From: an uncultured Collinsella sp.
Lineage (GTDB): Bacteria; Actinomycetota; Coriobacteriia; Coriobacteriales; Coriobacteriaceae
Assembly: GCA_900752275.1 (NCBI GenBank)
Contig: CAADUS010000243.1
Location: forward strand, 1-5,129
Length of the DNA stretch: 5,129 nucleotides
Direction of reading: 5' to 3'
The first letter of the stretch is position 1. Each line of letters begins with the position of its first letter. The position numbers were made by a program, and so were the translations under genes. Positions 1 to 4,917 of this stretch are shown piece by piece. A model generated the notes under the pieces. It worked only from the letters and a program-made list of their open reading frames with translations. It made no database searches and was not told where the DNA came from.

Positions 1-243
1 CAGTTTGCCTACTCAGAGACAAGAGAAGACGGAACCGTTCGCGTAGCCGTCGAGCGCCCGGTTGACTTTGGCTTTGACCATGCGGAATGCTTCTTGCCTG
101 CAGTCAAATGGTTCAACGTCGAAGGATTTACTGCTGATGACCTCAATTTCTTGACAGAATTTGTTAGATCAAACGCCCCGTTTATCTACGAGCTCGCCGA
201 ACGCCAAAAAGCCGGACTGGCGGTTTCGGCGCTGGCCCTCTGA
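1..243 (+). CDS. 3' end of a hypothetical protein (5'-truncated by window)
   Basis: An open frame runs from base 1 to a TGA at 241-243 and gives 80 residues, starting QFAYSETREDGTVRVAVERP and ending AGLAVSALAL. The start lies outside the window. The segment looks soluble and mixed alpha/beta, with no membrane stretch, signal peptide or catalytic motif that I can name. A short strand-like part (TVRVAVERPVDFGF) leads to a conserved-looking stretch, FLPAVKWFNVEGFTADDLNFLTEF, and then a helical C-terminus. It ends 28 bp before the nucleotidyltransferase gene on the same strand, so the two could be co-transcribed. That setting suggests a small accessory or toxin-antitoxin-type gene, but I do not recognise the family. 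The coding call rests on the open frame and its protein-like composition. Confidence 0.6.
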   Translation, partial: QFAYSETREDGTVRVAVERPVDFGFDHAECFLPAVKWFNVEGFTADDLNFLTEFVRSNAPFIYELAERQKAGLAVSALAL

Positions 244-260
244 CGTTCTACTGTTGAACG
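244..260. promoter_or_regulatory. Short inverted repeat, possible operator before the MNT gene
   Basis: CGTTC at 244-248 and GAACG at 256-260 form a 5-bp inverted repeat with a 7-base spacer. It starts just after the stop codon of the preceding frame and lies 11 bases before the ATG at 272. Autoregulated toxin-antitoxin operons often carry an operator in this place, so a regulatory role is possible. Arms this short also arise by chance. No strong Shine-Dalgarno sequence is visible before 272. Confidence 0.2.
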
Positions 261-271
261 GTAAATAACCC

Positions 272-571
272 ATGATTTCGACTACCGACATATCCACTGC
301 CGTCTCCCGCGTGCTGACTCAATACGACGTCAGCGAAGCATATTTATTTGGCTCGTTTGCCCGAGGCGAGCAAACGCCCGATAGCGATATTGACTTGCGC
401 CTAGTTTGCGGCAACGCCATGACGTTCGGCACGCTTTACGAACTCTCCTATGAGCTCGAGATGGAACTTGGGCGAAAGGTCGATGTCGTCACCAACCCAC
501 CAGAGCACATGCGCCCGGCCTTCCGCAAAAGCATCGAGCAGGATGAGGTGCGTGTCTATGAAGCGCTGTAA
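272..571 (+). CDS. MNT-type nucleotidyltransferase domain protein (MntA-like)
   Basis: This 99-aa protein is a minimal nucleotidyltransferase of the polymerase-beta superfamily. It carries the family signature in full: G27-S28, then ten residues, then D39-I-D41 (GSFARGEQTPDSDIDL), and a third likely metal ligand at D71 in RKVDVV. Its length fits stand-alone MNT proteins. In characterised HEPN-MNT modules, the MNT protein acts as antitoxin by adding AMP to the HEPN ribonuclease toxin. All three acidic residues are present, so it could be active. The ATG at 272 leaves a compact N-terminal helix before the YLFGSFARG strand; the ribosome binding site is weak. Oddly, the next frames encode no recognisable HEPN protein (no RxxxxH motif seen). 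The gene may be an orphan antitoxin or have lost its partner. The alternative is a nucleotidyltransferase of unrelated role. Confidence 0.85.
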   Translation: MISTTDISTAVSRVLTQYDVSEAYLFGSFARGEQTPDSDIDLRLVCGNAMTFGTLYELSYELEMELGRKVDVVTNPPEHMRPAFRKSIEQDEVRVYEAL

Positions 572-779
572 GCAGGAGGAGGAGCTTGCGAATACCGGCC
601 CGCGGCCTTTCCCTTCCAAAGAACCCAACTCGGTGACCCTCCAGGCCATTCGCGAAGGCGATGCGTTCTTAGCGACGGGGGAGTTCGATCGCTTCGACAA
701 CGGCGCCGATCTTATCGATGCAACTCTAGTCAACAAGTCTGAATTTTGCCGCATACTTCCGGATTCGGTGAGTCCTTGA
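558..779 (+). pseudogene. Remnant resembling the C-terminus of a RelB/DinJ-type antitoxin
   Basis: A 73-codon frame starts at ATG 558, overlaps the end of the nucleotidyltransferase gene by 14 bases and stops at 777-779. The central part, EPNSVTLQAIREGDAFLATG followed by EFDRFDNGADLIDATL, resembles the C-terminal half of RelB/DinJ-family antitoxins, which often read 'PN..T..A..E...' and then a helix that wraps the toxin. The N-terminal ribbon-helix-helix DNA-binding part expected of that family is missing; the frame begins instead with an unrelated charged stretch, MKRCKQEEELANTGPRP. No RelE/YafQ-like toxin follows. I read it as a truncated relic joined to the MNT gene by recombination. It might instead be a short expressed protein: a purine-rich AGGATGAGG lies ten bases before the ATG. 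The family assignment comes from pattern recall, not a search. Confidence 0.35.
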
Positions 780-868
780 AGCCAGTATTGAATATCGGGA
801 GCTACTTGCCGAAAATCCATTTGAGGGAATTCGTATCGTCGATATCATTCGAGAAGGGATGACGGGCG
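780..868 (+). other. Gap before the HTH operon, with decayed-looking coding fragments
   Basis: No complete gene is visible here. One frame, open after the TGA at 769-771 and continuing to a TGA at 886-888, encodes a protein-like stretch (EYRELLAENPFEGIRIVDII) and runs into the start of the next gene. It has no convincing start codon and may be the tail of a degraded gene, perhaps a lost toxin. AGAAGGGA at 852-859 is the Shine-Dalgarno site for the ATG at 869. I see no convincing promoter. Confidence 0.35.
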
Positions 869-1558
869 ATGACCCACGCTTACAGTGAGATGTATCTCGA
901 GGATGCCATGAGAACGCTGGGTGAGGCGGTCGATTTTGCCATCTGTGACCAAGGGCTGACTCCAGCCGAGTTGACGGCCATCCTGTCGAACGCTTTTGAG
1001 ATGAAACAGTTTGAGCGCGGCACGCCTCGCGTCGTCTGCGGCATGGCGGGCGACGAGCTCGCGCGCGATATTATCGCCCATGCGGGACTGACCCCCGTCG
1101 AATGCAGGGAGACCTATCCGTTCGACCGTTCGCCTCAGTATTGGGCGGGCTGGGTTTTGGCCTATGCGCAATGGATGTGCAGCCTGGGCTTTAATGAGCT
1201 ACTCGAAGTCGCCCCGCTCGATTGGATCATCGGCTCGTACCATCCGCTTCACGAGGCCTCCGAAGAAAAATTCGCCCAGATTGTCATCGAAAAATGGAAC
1301 AACGCCCAGACAGACAAAAAGGGCCTCAAAGCGGCACGAAAGGCGGCCGGACTAACGCAAAAACAGCTCGCCGTCCAATCGGGGGTAAAACTTCGCGCCA
1401 TACAACTTTACGAGCAGAACCAGCTCGACCTACGCCGCGCCTCGGTCTCCTCGGGATTGGCGCTCGCAAACACCCTAAACTGCGCCATCGAAGACCTCGT
1501 CTGGCAACCAGTTGCTCTGGAGTACGACTCGCAGGCTATTCCATCCATATCTATTTAA
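869..1558 (+). CDS. Xre-type helix-turn-helix protein with conserved N-terminal domain
   Basis: This 229-aa protein has two parts. Residues 1 to about 145 form a soluble domain (AYSEMYLEDAMRTLGEAVDF at the start; later YWAGWVLAYAQWMCSLGFNE). Residues 152-213 are a Cro/C1-Xre helix-turn-helix: GLKAARKAAGLTQKQLAVQSG, then VKLRAIQLYEQ, then a helix reaching LANTLNCAIEDLVW. I recall similar full-length proteins in gut Firmicutes beside DUF3791 and DUF3990 genes, the latter a predicted ADP-ribosyltransferase. Neither partner is recognisable here. The ATG at 869 is chosen for the AGAAGGGA site nine bases upstream and for the fit of the N-terminal motif. Its stop overlaps the ribosome binding site of the next small gene, and the Doc-like gene follows, so it is probably the DNA-binding regulator of that module. 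It could also be an antitoxin itself. Confidence 0.85.
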   Translation: MTHAYSEMYLEDAMRTLGEAVDFAICDQGLTPAELTAILSNAFEMKQFERGTPRVVCGMAGDELARDIIAHAGLTPVECRETYPFDRSPQYWAGWVLAYAQWMCSLGFNELLEVAPLDWIIGSYHPLHEASEEKFAQIVIEKWNNAQTDKKGLKAARKAAGLTQKQLAVQSGVKLRAIQLYEQNQLDLRRASVSSGLALANTLNCAIEDLVWQPVALEYDSQAIPSISI

Positions 1559-1564
1559 AGGAGG
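1557..1564 (+). promoter_or_regulatory. Strong Shine-Dalgarno site overlapping the upstream stop codon
   Basis: AAAGGAGG is a near-perfect anti-16S match five bases before the ATG at 1570. It overlaps the TAA (1556-1558) of the helix-turn-helix gene. It decides the start of the 61-aa gene and suggests strong translation of that product, as expected for an antitoxin made in excess over its toxin. Confidence 0.8.
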
Positions 1565-1569
1565 CGGAC

Positions 1570-1755
1570 ATGCCTTGGAACTACGTTCAAGTTGATGACG
1601 ACGCCGATTGTGCTGGCCAGGAAGATCCTTCAATTGCGCGCGAGGCAGATTCCACTTCGCCGATTTCACTCGACGACATCGCGTCTATCGACGAGGCCAT
1701 TCAACCAACCATTGCGGACATGCCCAACGCGCTCAGGCTCTTGGAGAACTCATGA
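1570..1755 (+). CDS. Small acidic protein, putative antitoxin of the Doc-like toxin
   Basis: This 61-aa protein starts MPWNYVQVDDDADCAGQEDP and ends NALRLLENS. It is very acidic, with a low-complexity, probably disordered first half and two likely helices (LDDIASIDEAI and DMPNALRLLEN). The frame is open further upstream, but the ATG at 1570 is the clear start because AAAGGAGG lies five bases before it. Its stop (TGA 1753-1755) overlaps the ATG of the Doc-like gene, a translational-coupling arrangement typical of antitoxin-toxin pairs. The end of the protein, L-R-L-L-E-N, recalls the Fic inhibitory-helix motif [S/T]xxxE[G/N], but the first position is Leu rather than Ser/Thr. I see no Phd-type DNA-binding domain, so DNA binding may fall to the upstream helix-turn-helix protein. 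The antitoxin role is inferred from size, acidity and position. Confidence 0.65.
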   Translation: MPWNYVQVDDDADCAGQEDPSIAREADSTSPISLDDIASIDEAIQPTIADMPNALRLLENS

Positions 1756-2267
1756 TGGCGGCTACGCAGCTGAGCGCTCATCCGTTCGCGCCGCTCGTGC
1801 TCGACGATGCCGGATCGCTCGAAGTCATGGCCGCGGCCGTGATGCGCCTGCACAGCACGCTGATGACGGTCGGGCGCTGCTATACAACCGACGCCGCGGG
1901 CGACCGGGCCGCGCTTGAGCTTGGACGCGTCGAGTCCGTACTTGCGGGTGCGTTCTGTACGATATTCGGCCAATCGCCGGCCGATCGCTTCGCAGACATC
2001 TTTGACCAGGTCACTTATGTGGCCGAGCACATGGTCAAGGACCACATCTTTGAGGACGGCAACAAACGCACCAGCCTTGTCTTTGCGTTGTCCGTCTTAA
2101 GGTTCGCCGGCACCCCGGTTGTGCTGTCCGACAGCCCCGAGCCCAAAGACAACCAGTACTACGCCTGGATTCAGGACCTCGTTTCTAGTCGCCGCACGAA
2201 CAGCGGGCTCGCCGAAGAGCTGCGCCGCGGTTACGTTGCGGGCGCGGGCGACCCGTCGCACGTATAG
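1752..2267 (+). CDS. Fic/Doc-family protein, Doc-type (death-on-curing) toxin
   Basis: This 171-aa protein carries the Fic-fold active-site loop as H98-I-F100-E-D102-G-N104-K105-R106-T, followed by a hydrophobic helix (SLVFALSVLRFAG). The NKR ending is that of Doc rather than the HPFx[D/E]GNGR of AMPylating Fic proteins. The stretch is close to phage P1 Doc (HIFNDANKRT). Doc phosphorylates elongation factor EF-Tu and blocks translation, so a kinase-type toxin acting in the cytoplasm is the best guess. It is longer than P1 Doc (about 126 aa), with about 40 extra N-terminal residues and a C-terminal tail (RRTNSGLAEELRRGYVAGAG). The start is the ATG at 1752, overlapping the stop of the 61-aa gene; an ATG at 1755 is an equally possible initiator. 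All expected catalytic residues are present, so the protein should be active unless inhibited. Confidence 0.87.
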   Translation: MMAATQLSAHPFAPLVLDDAGSLEVMAAAVMRLHSTLMTVGRCYTTDAAGDRAALELGRVESVLAGAFCTIFGQSPADRFADIFDQVTYVAEHMVKDHIFEDGNKRTSLVFALSVLRFAGTPVVLSDSPEPKDNQYYAWIQDLVSSRRTNSGLAEELRRGYVAGAGDPSHV

Positions 2268-2312
2268 AATCTAAGCATCCGCACGCCAGTTATTGAATGG
2301 ATTGGACACCAC

Positions 2313-3089
2313 ATGGAAATCCCCAGCACCCTGTGCAGCAATGTGTACGAGTTTGCGTTTTGCCCAGAGCCCTGTTACGACCGCCTGGTCGACCTCGCCG
2401 ATCCCGAGGACTGGGGTCCCAGCAACCGCATCCTCAAAAACTACCTGTCGTTTTCGTTTAGCCGCGCGGTGTTTTTGACCGAGCGCGACGTGGACCAGAC
2501 CGCGCCGTCCAACCTGCCGCTGGTGTTCGACGAGGATCGTTGTCTGTTCAACACCGGCCTGTACACGCGCCGCTACGAGACCATTTACGGCCTGTTTGAG
2601 CCCAACACCAAGCCCGATGCGCGCCAGCGCTGGTTTTTGAAGGGTTTCTTTAAGGAAAGCGACCCCATGCTGGTCTCGTTTGAGTACCTGCCGTGCCGTG
2701 TGCGCTTTGCCGAGGACCCCTCCGAGCTGGTCTTTGACTACCGCCTGCCCATCCGCTCCAACATCGACCACATTCTGGGCGACGAGGAGAACCTTACGCG
2801 CATCCCCGCCAGCCTGATGGGGGAGGACAACTCGCTGCTGCTGCGCCGCGCCTTTGAGGGCGCCGTCGTCGAGGCTGCCCGCCGCGCCGCCGCCAACTAC
2901 ACACTCGCGGTGCCGCAGTTCTACGGCGGCCGAATCCAGCTGCTCCTGCCGCTGTGCCTGACCGGCGACAAGCCCGAGCTGGCGCTGACCATCCAGCGCG
3001 AGGACGGCTTTTACGCCGCGCGCACCTGCCTCACGCTCGACATGGCCTACAACAACGCGCGGCTCATTTGCCGTCCCGAGACATCGTGA
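2313..3089 (+). CDS. DUF3825 domain-containing protein
   Basis: This 258-aa protein matches my recollection of DUF3825 over nearly its whole length. The recognisable blocks are LFNTGLYTRRYETIYGLFEP (residues 78-97), the DYRLPIRSNIDHILGDEENL segment (142-161), and the C-terminal core from YGGRIQLLLPLCL to FYAARTCLTLDMAYNNARLI (204-252). The biochemical role of the domain is not known to me. In some proteins it sits behind OST-HTH or other RNA-linked domains, but here it stands alone. There is no signal peptide or membrane segment. The start at 2313 has only a weak purine-rich site (GGATTGG). It lies 45 bp after the Doc-like gene, so read-through is possible. Codons are strongly biased to G/C at third positions, unlike the more mixed genes on both sides, which suggests a long-resident gene. 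Confidence 0.85.
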   Translation: MEIPSTLCSNVYEFAFCPEPCYDRLVDLADPEDWGPSNRILKNYLSFSFSRAVFLTERDVDQTAPSNLPLVFDEDRCLFNTGLYTRRYETIYGLFEPNTKPDARQRWFLKGFFKESDPMLVSFEYLPCRVRFAEDPSELVFDYRLPIRSNIDHILGDEENLTRIPASLMGEDNSLLLRRAFEGAVVEAARRAAANYTLAVPQFYGGRIQLLLPLCLTGDKPELALTIQREDGFYAARTCLTLDMAYNNARLICRPETS

Positions 3090-3189
3090 ATCAAGCGATA
3101 GAGGGCTGTTTAGCTGGTGGTTTGTCGGCTGCCCTGATTGCGGTTGCGCGGCCTACGCCCACGAATTTAAAATCGGGGGCAAAAAGTTC

Positions 3190-3219
3190 TTGGTAAACCA
3201 CGCGCGGCTATGATAGTAT
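3190..3219 (+). promoter_or_regulatory. Probable promoter of the tRNA-Val gene
   Basis: TTGGTA at 3190-3195 and TAGTAT at 3214-3219, 18 bases apart, resemble -35 and -10 boxes. An overlapping TATGAT at 3209-3214 is a better -10 on its own but lacks a well-spaced -35. Either would start transcription about 10 to 25 bases before the mature tRNA at 3240. The rest of the interval 3090-3189 shows no gene and no convincing terminator for the DUF3825 gene; there is only a weak AGGGC/GCCCT pair (3102-3106 and 3131-3135) without a T-tract. Confidence 0.5.
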
Positions 3220-3239
3220 CTCTTTTGCCGAAAGGCGAC

Positions 3240-3314
3240 GGGCGATTGGCTCAGGGGTAGAGCATATCCTTCACACGGATGGGGTCACAAGTTCGAATCT
3301 TGTATCGCCCACCA
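3240..3314 (+). tRNA. tRNA-Val (anticodon CAC), CCA encoded
   Basis: A full cloverleaf can be drawn. The acceptor stem GGGCGAT (3240-3246) pairs perfectly with ATCGCCC (3304-3310). The D arm is GCTC/GAGC (3249-3252 with 3260-3263). The anticodon stem TATCC/GGATG (3265-3269 with 3277-3281) includes one T-G pair. The loop TTCACAC places anticodon CAC at 3272-3274, which reads the valine codon GTG. The T arm ACAAG/CTTGT (3287-3291 with 3299-3303) encloses TTCGAAT. The discriminator base is A3311 and the CCA tail is encoded at 3312-3314. All expected parts are present, so the gene should be functional. Its 3' half is the kind of sequence that integrative elements use as an attachment site. Confidence 0.95.
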
Positions 3315-3325
3315 TCAAAAGCGCA

Positions 3326-3360
3326 GGTCAGAGGTGTTAAGCCTCTGGCCTTTTTCTTTT
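3326..3360 (+). terminator. Intrinsic terminator after tRNA-Val
   Basis: GGTCAGAGG (3326-3334) pairs with CCTCTGGCC (3342-3350) in a 9-bp stem with one G-T pair and a 7-base loop. It is followed directly by TTTTTCTTTT. It lies 12 bases after the encoded CCA and would end the tRNA transcript. Confidence 0.85.
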
Positions 3361-3394
3361 TGACACCAAGGGTGACACCAAAACTGACACCAAA
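3361..3394 (+). repeat. Three tandem TGACACCAA repeats, 12-bp period
   Basis: TGACACCAA occurs at 3361, 3373 and 3385, exactly 12 bases apart; the last two copies share TGACACCAAA. The array begins right after the tRNA terminator. Read on the minus strand it would encode GV-type repeats (FGVSFGVTLGV), resembling the C-terminal ends of some tyrosine-integrase genes near tRNA attachment sites. It may thus be a coding scar, or arm-type or iteron-like protein-binding sites. A similar motif recurs in the opposite orientation at 3598-3618. Confidence 0.7.
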
Positions 3395-3426
3395 GACGAA
3401 TCGAAGTCGTCCTAGGCGTCTTTTTT
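3392..3426 (+). terminator. Candidate second terminator
   Basis: AAAGACG (3392-3398) can pair with CGTCTTT (3417-3423), and the T-tract runs 3421-3426. The loop of 18 bases is long. A competing hairpin, GACGA/TCGTC (3395-3399 with 3407-3411), sits inside it. It could act as a back-up terminator or mark the former end of an inserted element. Confidence 0.35.
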
Positions 3427-3694
3427 ATCGCGCCCTTTTTGCTGACGCCATTGCATATTTTGTATAAAACGCATACGTATTTTCATTGAATTCCCCATGT
3501 GATCCGCGCGCAATTGTGGAGACAGGGACCACTGGCTCATAGCTAATACCAGCACATTCTCGCCTCGTTACAACCTTTCAACACATTCCGTCCATTTTTT
3601 GGTCAGCATTTGGTCAGCTTCCGGTACTTACCCGCATGATGCCCCAGTAGATAATCGGCCATGCCCGCATTCCGAACGGCCTATGACCGATACC
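3427..3694. other. Non-coding, AT-richer spacer downstream of the tRNA
   Basis: No credible gene lies between the tRNA terminator region and the gene starting at 3708; the short open frames here look random. The segment is AT-richer than its flanks (for example 3451-3495). TTGCTG (3439-3444) with TATAAA (3463-3468), 18 bases apart, is a weak promoter candidate reading right. If it were used, the leader of the gene at 3708 would be over 200 bases long. The TTTGGTCAGC direct repeat is listed separately. The region could be the flank of a lost integrated element. Confidence 0.5.
3598..3618 (+). repeat. Two tandem TTTGGTCAGC repeats, 11-bp period
   Basis: TTTGGTCAGC occurs at 3598-3607 and again at 3609-3618. 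On the minus strand each copy reads GCTGACCAAA, close to the (C)TGACACCAAA units at 3361-3394 but without the AC dinucleotide. The two arrays therefore face each other across about 200 bp. Confidence 0.65.
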
Positions 3695-3702
3695 AGGGGA
3701 GG
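3695..3702 (+). promoter_or_regulatory. Shine-Dalgarno site fixing the start at 3708
   Basis: AGGGGAGG ends five bases before ATG 3708. An in-frame GTG at 3702 overlaps the site and is too close to be served by it, so the ATG is the better start. Confidence 0.75.
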
Positions 3703-3707
3703 TGCAA

Positions 3708-4865
3708 ATGGACGAAATCGTCTGCGCAAACACCGCGTTCCGCTACTGGCGCTGCCCGCCCCAAGTACGCGACCTCTACCCGCGCCTGCCCAACTCCGAA
3801 GACGGCTGGCGAGCTCTATCCCAATCACCCTTTGTAGTCGACGTCCTCAAACCCCCGATTATTACCACAACAGTGCCCGGTGGCGTTAACTACCATTCGG
3901 GATTACGGACAACAATCCACTGTGATGATGCTTCTGGGGTGGACAGTACGCTGGATACCGCGACGAGATTTAGGGTTACCAATCCACTTGCGACGCTATT
4001 TACCATGGCGCGCTTTGTGTCTCCAACCGATCTTGTCCTTGCCATGTACGAATTCTGCGGATGTTTCTCAGTCTTTGAGCCCACCGCCGCAGCAGAAGCG
4101 GAACTAGACAAAGCCAAAGACGCTGCCGAGAGTGCAACCACCGAATCCCTCTTTGACCTCGATGAAAGCCAAGAAGAACCACAATGGAAACGCGTTTACG
4201 CGCGCATAAAAGTCAAAGAACAGGTAAATGCGAAGGGGCCCAACGGACAAAAGAAAACGAATGAGGTCACAAAGCTAAAGGGCACTTCGCTCTGGATGAG
4301 GAAGCCGCTCATCGAATTACACGAGCTTCATGAGTACGCCAGCAAGATGAAAAAACGAAAGTGGGGTACAAAGTTTTACAAAGCCGCGCAGCTGGTGACG
4401 GGTATAGCCGCCTCTCCGCTCGAAGTTGCAGGAATTTTATTGCTATCGCTTCCTCGCTCTCGCGGCGGTGCCGGCTTTAGAAACGTTTACGTCAACGACC
4501 TTACGCCGCTTACCGCATCGGCGCAGAGCATTGCAGGGCAAAAAGTCTGCTACGGGGATATCGTGATCGTGAATCCAACCATAATGAAGGCAGGCATCGT
4601 GGAGATTCAGGGAGAGGTCATCCACGGATCAGGCGCCGTGCTCGACCACGATGCCAAACGCATGACGGCGCTGCAAAGTATGGGGTATGACGTCTTCCTG
4701 GTTACACACGACATGCTTAACGATGCCGAGCAGCTTGATGCGATCGTGCGAAGTCTTTGCACGCGTTTGGAATTGCGCTATAGGTGCAAAACTAAGGCGC
4801 AAAAGACAACGGAAATGGAATTACGAGCCAACGTACTGTGTAATTGGTTGGAAATCGGACGTTAG
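3708..4865 (+). CDS. Uncharacterised protein with a Vsr/DUF559-like PD-(D/E)XK nuclease-type C-terminal domain
   Basis: This 385-aa protein begins MDEIVCANTAFRYWRCPPQV, an N-terminal pattern I associate with a family common in Coriobacteriia. Residues 125-160 form an Ala/Glu/Asp-rich linker (AAAEAELDKAKDAAESATTE). Residues 161-225 are basic (EQVNAKGPNGQKKTNEVTKL; MKKRKWGTK). The C-terminal part, 280-340, resembles Vsr/DUF559-type endonuclease folds: D284, then E299-I-Q301-G as the core strand, then H-x-x-x ending in DHDAKRMTALQSMGYDVFLV and THDML. D284 with E299-x-Q301 would be the D...ExQ form of the PD-(D/E)XK site. There are no membrane segments. Similar domain layouts occur near abortive-infection or toxin-like genes, so a defence or nucleic-acid role is possible but unproven. 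Rare-type codons (ATA, TTA, CTA) are commoner here than in the DUF3825 gene, hinting at transfer. It stands alone between the tRNA flank and the nested repeat. Confidence 0.8.
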   Translation: MDEIVCANTAFRYWRCPPQVRDLYPRLPNSEDGWRALSQSPFVVDVLKPPIITTTVPGGVNYHSGLRTTIHCDDASGVDSTLDTATRFRVTNPLATLFTMARFVSPTDLVLAMYEFCGCFSVFEPTAAAEAELDKAKDAAESATTESLFDLDESQEEPQWKRVYARIKVKEQVNAKGPNGQKKTNEVTKLKGTSLWMRKPLIELHELHEYASKMKKRKWGTKFYKAAQLVTGIAASPLEVAGILLLSLPRSRGGAGFRNVYVNDLTPLTASAQSIAGQKVCYGDIVIVNPTIMKAGIVEIQGEVIHGSGAVLDHDAKRMTALQSMGYDVFLVTHDMLNDAEQLDAIVRSLCTRLELRYRCKTKAQKTTEMELRANVLCNWLEIGR

Positions 4866-4917
4866 ACGGGTGCCCTGCTCACTTCCTGGCGTCCTCGGCC
4901 GGCTTCGTGCGATGCCG

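Noticed and set aside
401..820. A 139-codon open frame on the minus strand
   Set aside because: It lies antisense to the MNT gene and its remnant, has no protein-family look, and its length is expected from the codon bias of the + strand genes.
845..1171. A 108-codon minus-strand open frame antisense to the HTH gene
   Set aside because: The + strand reading has a clear domain structure and Shine-Dalgarno site; the antisense product is arginine-rich and without motifs.
1222..1569. Upstream extension of the 61-aa gene's frame
   Set aside because: This part overlaps the HTH gene in another frame and gives a basic, low-quality sequence. The AAAGGAGG site at 1557-1564 points to the ATG at 1570.
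2271..2771. A 166-codon minus-strand open frame opposite the DUF3825 gene
   Set aside because: The + strand frame matches DUF3825 across its length. The antisense frame is a by-product of G/C-ending codons.
3279..3467. A 62-codon open frame starting inside the tRNA (MGSQVRILYRPP...)
   Set aside because: It begins in the anticodon arm, crosses the terminator and the repeats, and is the usual spurious translation of a tRNA 3' half.
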